A program made the position numbers and the translations under genes. Below the pieces are notes generated by a model. That model was not told where the DNA came from. It searched no databases and was given only the letters and a program-made list of their open reading frames with translations. Positions 46,906 to 51,183 of a DNA stretch of 51,183 nucleotides are shown here, piece by piece (within the stretch, counting starts at the first letter, position 1; every line of letters begins with the position of its first letter). This DNA comes from Echinococcus granulosus (Eukaryota; Platyhelminthes; Cestoda; Cyclophyllidea; Taeniidae): positions 153,714 to 204,896 of the forward strand of contig NW_020170480.1 of assembly GCF_000524195.1 (NCBI RefSeq), given 5' to 3'.

Positions 46906-49086
46906 ATTAAAGATCTTGCAGAATCATAGGTGTTGAGAGTCATCCCATCTTGACCCTGGATAGGTTTAGTAGAGTTTTTCTCGCCTGAAATTTCGATTCA
47001 GAGTTCAGTCCTTGAGGCCGTTTCAATGAGTTTTCAACCATCATAGAGACCCTTGCCCCTTCATCCAATGAAATATGACTTAACCAATCAACTCAAACCG
47101 ATGTAGCGTTTTGTCTTGGCTTGGCGTCCACGATTGTTGTTGTCCTGGCTGCTAATTGGAAACGGAAGGAGAGATAAGGAGGCGCTCTAGAGACCACCTC
47201 ATCCATCCCTCACTTGTTGGAGGCGTCATTCGATAGAATTCCTCCCTTTATCTGTGAATTTTTTCCACAAACTGGGTCGACGTTGAAATCTGTTTCACGT
47301 TCTACGTAGGATATTCTAGCTGCTGCGACTCAACACCCGAGATGTCCTCCTTTTTCTTTCTTATTCGATCGCATCTCTTTGTGATTCAGTTGCCATCGTC
47401 CCCTGCTGGATAAATGGATGGCGGTTGTTGATGAGCCAGGCTGAGCATGGATCCTGTCGGGCTGTCAATCCCAGCAGAGTGGTGTGGAGAGGAGTAGAAT
47501 GTCCACATTTTAGAACCTAGGCGTAAGTTCACCTACCTCGATCTCTGGAACCTCCCTCCATCATACCCAATCAAACAGGGCCAACTGGGAGGTAAAGTTG
47601 TTCGTCTTCCTACACAATTTCTTCTATCCAAATCTGCACGAAAATGCGCAGTCAATTTGGCCAAAGGGTAATGTGTTTTCGCAGTCACACTGCACTACAC
47701 TACACTGGTCTGGATTTTTCACTTTGGGATAGAAAATAATGCACACCTACACATGAGGCGTTTTTCTTGCACTGATATGCATAAATAAACAATTAATGCA
47801 CACCTCTTGTTTCAATTATGCTTCTCCCTCGCTCTCTCCTCTCACTCTCTCTCCTCCTCTCGTCCTTCCTCTCTCTTCGCTAATCGTGACCAGTTCATCG
47901 CATGCACGAGTAGGGGATGAGGGAAGACAGTCGAGCAGTTGGATGGGTGAGAGTGGACTCCTCCTGGAGAGCTACATTGCCGTCAGTGGTTGACAACTTG
48001 GCAGTCTCACGGTTTGACGACGTAATTGTTCGATTTGGCAGTCGTTGAATCTACACATCACATGGATGGATGGTTGATACATCATTTGGTCTATTCGGTG
48101 CCCGATAAAACATGACAGTGTGCTGGAGGCCCATTTGTTCAAAAACCACTTCTCGGGGTTAATATCACCTCGTCATGATGCCAACATCATGAATAATGCT
48201 TTCCAAGGACCCTGATCCCTTCGACACCGTCTAGGTAGGCATCTCATCCAACTTCCCCTTTCAACAGGACATCCAAGTGGAAGATCTCTATTCAATAGAT
48301 TTCTAAGACGACCTTTCTGGATGAAAGGGGCCGTGATTTACAGAGGTCACAAAAGTACCAAAGAGTATTCTCCAACAGGAAAAATCAGTGGAATTCGTCG
48401 ACGTGTCTATGAAGGTCATATGGGGGGATAGTCTCAGTTTCCTCTAAAAAATAACAAGGGGATTGTTTGTTTGACAAGTCATTAAAAAAGTCAAATAAAC
48501 AAATTCGGTGTCGCGTTTAACGCTACGATATTTTTCACTCAAAAAGTGTGTTAAAATCTGCTTCTTTATGAAGACTACAAACTATAAATTGGCTCTACAA
48601 GAACGGCCCAACGCCACCCCAGCCTCCCTGATGTAGAGGTGAAGTGATTTAGCGACAACACTGGCCCACTTTCTGAATTTTTTAACGTTCTTTTGTTATT
48701 TGGGTTTACCTTGGACACTACACTGTTCATCCTCCTGAGGGGATCGCTCCACGTTTTGTCGCTTCGCTTTCTCGTTCTTTGGTGGAGCCTTGTCCTTGCT
48801 AATTGGAAACATCTTGAATCGAGATAGGCTAATGAAAATGCAATCACTAACTCTTCCGATCCATAAAATCGTTATTGTTCCCTCGCTTTATCGCCAATCT
48901 TCGTTTCCTTCTAATGAGCTTGCTGCCTCGGAAAGATCCACCGTCCGAGCCCGCGAAAGATATGTCCCATACCAAGATGCACTCCTGAGTTTAAGAACCT
49001 CCTACGCCTTGTTCATTGTTGCTAAACCATCTAGTTTGTTCGCGACGTAGGTTGGCACAATCAGCTGGGCTCAGGTACAAAAACCT

Positions 49087-49107
49087 TGACGTCACGTATA
49101 TGTGACG
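49087..49107 (+). promoter_or_regulatory. 18-bp near-palindrome with overlapping CRE, copy 2
   Basis: TGACGTCA at 49087-49094 overlaps the left arm of CGTCACGTATATGTGACG (49090-49107). In copy 1 the CRE overlaps the right arm instead. Confidence 0.5.
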
Positions 49108-50804
49108 CTGTTGAAGAACGTCTTTTTAACAATCACTGGACAAGTATTTCCCAAAAGTTGACGACTTTTTTGACTAGCAAAGACGTTAAGAATTATTCTT
49201 TTGAGACTGGAAGATTCACAGCAACAGCAATACAACTTGTTTCCTGTATCAATGCTAGAGCGTTCTCTCCATCAGGAAATCCCTTTATCACTGCGCCTAT
49301 TGGGTGAGGAATTTTAATGAGTGATTAGGCAGAACCAAAAAACATTTTTTAGCAATTTGTTTTGGCCAGATTTGACGGGAGGTGAAGCTTGAACCCTCAG
49401 GTAATATGGGGGTCATTTCCGCCTTCTCCATATTAGGATCAAACAAGGAGCTTCTAATTTCCCCCGTCCACCATTCAAAAAAAACCTTGAAAACCAAAAA
49501 ACTCTAATAGTTTTCCTTTTTACTCACTTTTGACTAGGCTAAACATTTATTTTGCAGAAAAAAAAAAGGAGAAGAGATGCTGCTGTTCAAGGATCACCCA
49601 GCAGACTGGCAAAAGTGAGTCACCAAGCGGAGAAAGAAATTTTACAGGAATTATTTGTTCTTCTGAGAGTGGTCGAGAAAAAGTCAAATGCGTTTTATAA
49701 TGCAAAGATTTCGGAAGAACGTTTTTATTTGTTTTTTTTTGTTTTCCTTCCCCCTTTTCTTACTTGGAGAAAGGCAAGTAGCCAAGAAATTGTGCCTTTA
49801 GTTTCTAGGCAATTACACTTCTCTATCCCATTTCAAAATGTGTTTCTTTCCCTCTTTTTTGAAAGGTAGTGCTTACTCCCCTCGGAATTGTGCTTCCACA
49901 GTTTTTTTTAATCATCTGGCAAGTTAGTTGAGTGGTTGCGACTTCATTCCCCCATTTTAAAGACGGTAAGGAAGAGATGTTTAACACAGAAAAATTGACA
50001 TTTTCAGGAGGAATCACAGAGCCTCGAGTAACCAACACTTTCGCCTCTCCGCTAACCTCGATCGAATATTATCTCAACTTTGAAAGGATGTGCGGGCAAT
50101 TCATGGGGTCTTTTAGAGAGTGCGTTGCTACTTATTTAGTAATGAGTAGCAATTTGCCACCGCAAAGTGATCTGTTGACTAGTCGACGGTGAATGCATGT
50201 GGCTGCTGTGCCATCGAATTTTAGGCGGATAAATGTAGTTAGACGGTGAGATTAAAAGAAATATATTTGACACAAATGGATTGCTTCAGTTGAAAAAAGG
50301 TGATAATTAAAAGTACTTTACCTGTTTCAGTCAACAAGTACCCATTAAAGCTAAAAAATTAAACCAAACATAAGACATCAATAAAAGACATCCTTGCTCT
50401 TTCACTTCAGACAAATGTTGCGACTAGCATATACCCCGTATCCGACCAGCCATCCATCCATTCACTGATCCTCTTTGCTTTCGATAAATTTTTCGCAATA
50501 ATTAATGTTACTTAACATTCTGGAGTGGTTAAAACACCTAGAAATGCATTCAGTCTTTTTGGAAACTGACGAAATCAATGCTACTGAATAGTTTTGCGTT
50601 TAACCTGACGGGAGAAACAGAACATAACCGAAAAATGACTTATTTTTAGCAGGCAAGGGTGACAAGAGAGACTGTGTTAAAGGGCTATTCTACAAGTAGA
50701 AAGTGCAAACTTGGAAGATGGAAGGCAGAACGCACTCGAAAGTTCAGTTTTGTAAATGTCAACTATCAGTACATCCTTGGCCCTACATGGGAGGGGATCA
50801 TTTC

Positions 50805-50860
50805 ATTCATTCCTTTATGCATACATTCATTCATTCATCCGATCAGCAACTCACCCACCC
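50805..50860 (+). repeat. CATTC/CACC degenerate repeat
   Basis: Runs of CATTCATT followed by ACCCACCCATG. Confidence 0.75.
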
Positions 50861-51183
50861 ATGCATCTACCCCTGATATGAATAGCCTCACTTAATGTAC
50901 CAAGAAAAGCATTCCTCACATCCATTTCTTCTACCTCACCTTCTTTTAAACTCGTGCAACATCTTCATCTTCAATTTCAATCCAGCCCTGTGAATCAAGT
51001 AAAGGAGAAGGGAAAGGCGAAAACTGGTCCACAGCGTTGGGGGTAGAGGCTTCAAGGAATCATCATCTCGACAATGTAGTTTGGAGATTTCACACTTCCC
51101 GAAAGGTCAAATGCGAGGTCGTTTATTATTGTCATCGTGCTGGAATTCGCCAGGCGTCTTTAATGGCGTTCATTTGTTTCTTC

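Larger units (their letters stand above)
46906..51183. other. Region downstream of the DHHC gene, no recognised gene
   Basis: Holds pyrimidine-rich stretches (47810-47880), the second copy of the 18-bp near-palindrome (49090-49107), CATTC-type repeats (50805-50860) and a weak exon-like segment (49558-49614). No open frame matches a protein I recognise. Confidence 0.6.

Overview
The window is animal nuclear DNA: intron-rich, moderately AT-rich, with no bacterial-style gene packing. Two protein-coding genes can be reconstructed exon by exon with GT-AG borders and matching phases. The organism looks like a flatworm, possibly a tapeworm. That rests only on protein divergence, kilobase introns and many degenerate CATC/GGAT tetranucleotide tracts, so it is tentative.

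Gene 1, minus strand, 31093 down to 7001, is a heterotrimeric G protein alpha subunit of the Gq class. Six shared exons (185, 155, 129, 130, 154 and 191 nt) encode everything from the P-loop to the C-terminal EYNLV. Two different first exons both end in phase 1 and both join the same exon 2. Exon 1a (23829-23946) gives a conventional N-terminus starting MSCC and a 353-residue protein. Exon 1b (30955-31093), 7 kb further upstream, gives [11 protein letters not shown] and a 360-residue protein. The 1b start carries an N-myristoylation signal as well as clustered cysteines. The gene therefore seems to encode two Gq proteins that differ in lipid anchoring.

Gene 2, plus strand, 34969 to 46415, is a DHHC protein S-acyltransferase of the ZDHHC3/7 type, with nine exons and 436 residues. 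It has four membrane segments, DPG, the full DHHC cysteine-rich domain and NDET in the TTxE position. Only its first exon, in a GC-rich island, is uncertain.

The two genes are divergent, with about 3.9 kb between start codons. Mammalian DHHC3 and DHHC7 are reported to palmitoylate G alpha subunits including Gq, so a likely enzyme and its likely substrate sit head to head.

The rest is non-coding as far as I can see. Positions 1-6337 lie beyond the Gq gene and 46906-51183 beyond the acyltransferase gene. They hold simple repeats, homopolymer runs, a dispersed repeat seen twice in other parts of the window (about 28547-28797 and 38240-38512), and an identical 18-bp near-palindrome at 33373 and 49090. 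A few weak candidate exons on the plus strand are reported as findings only.
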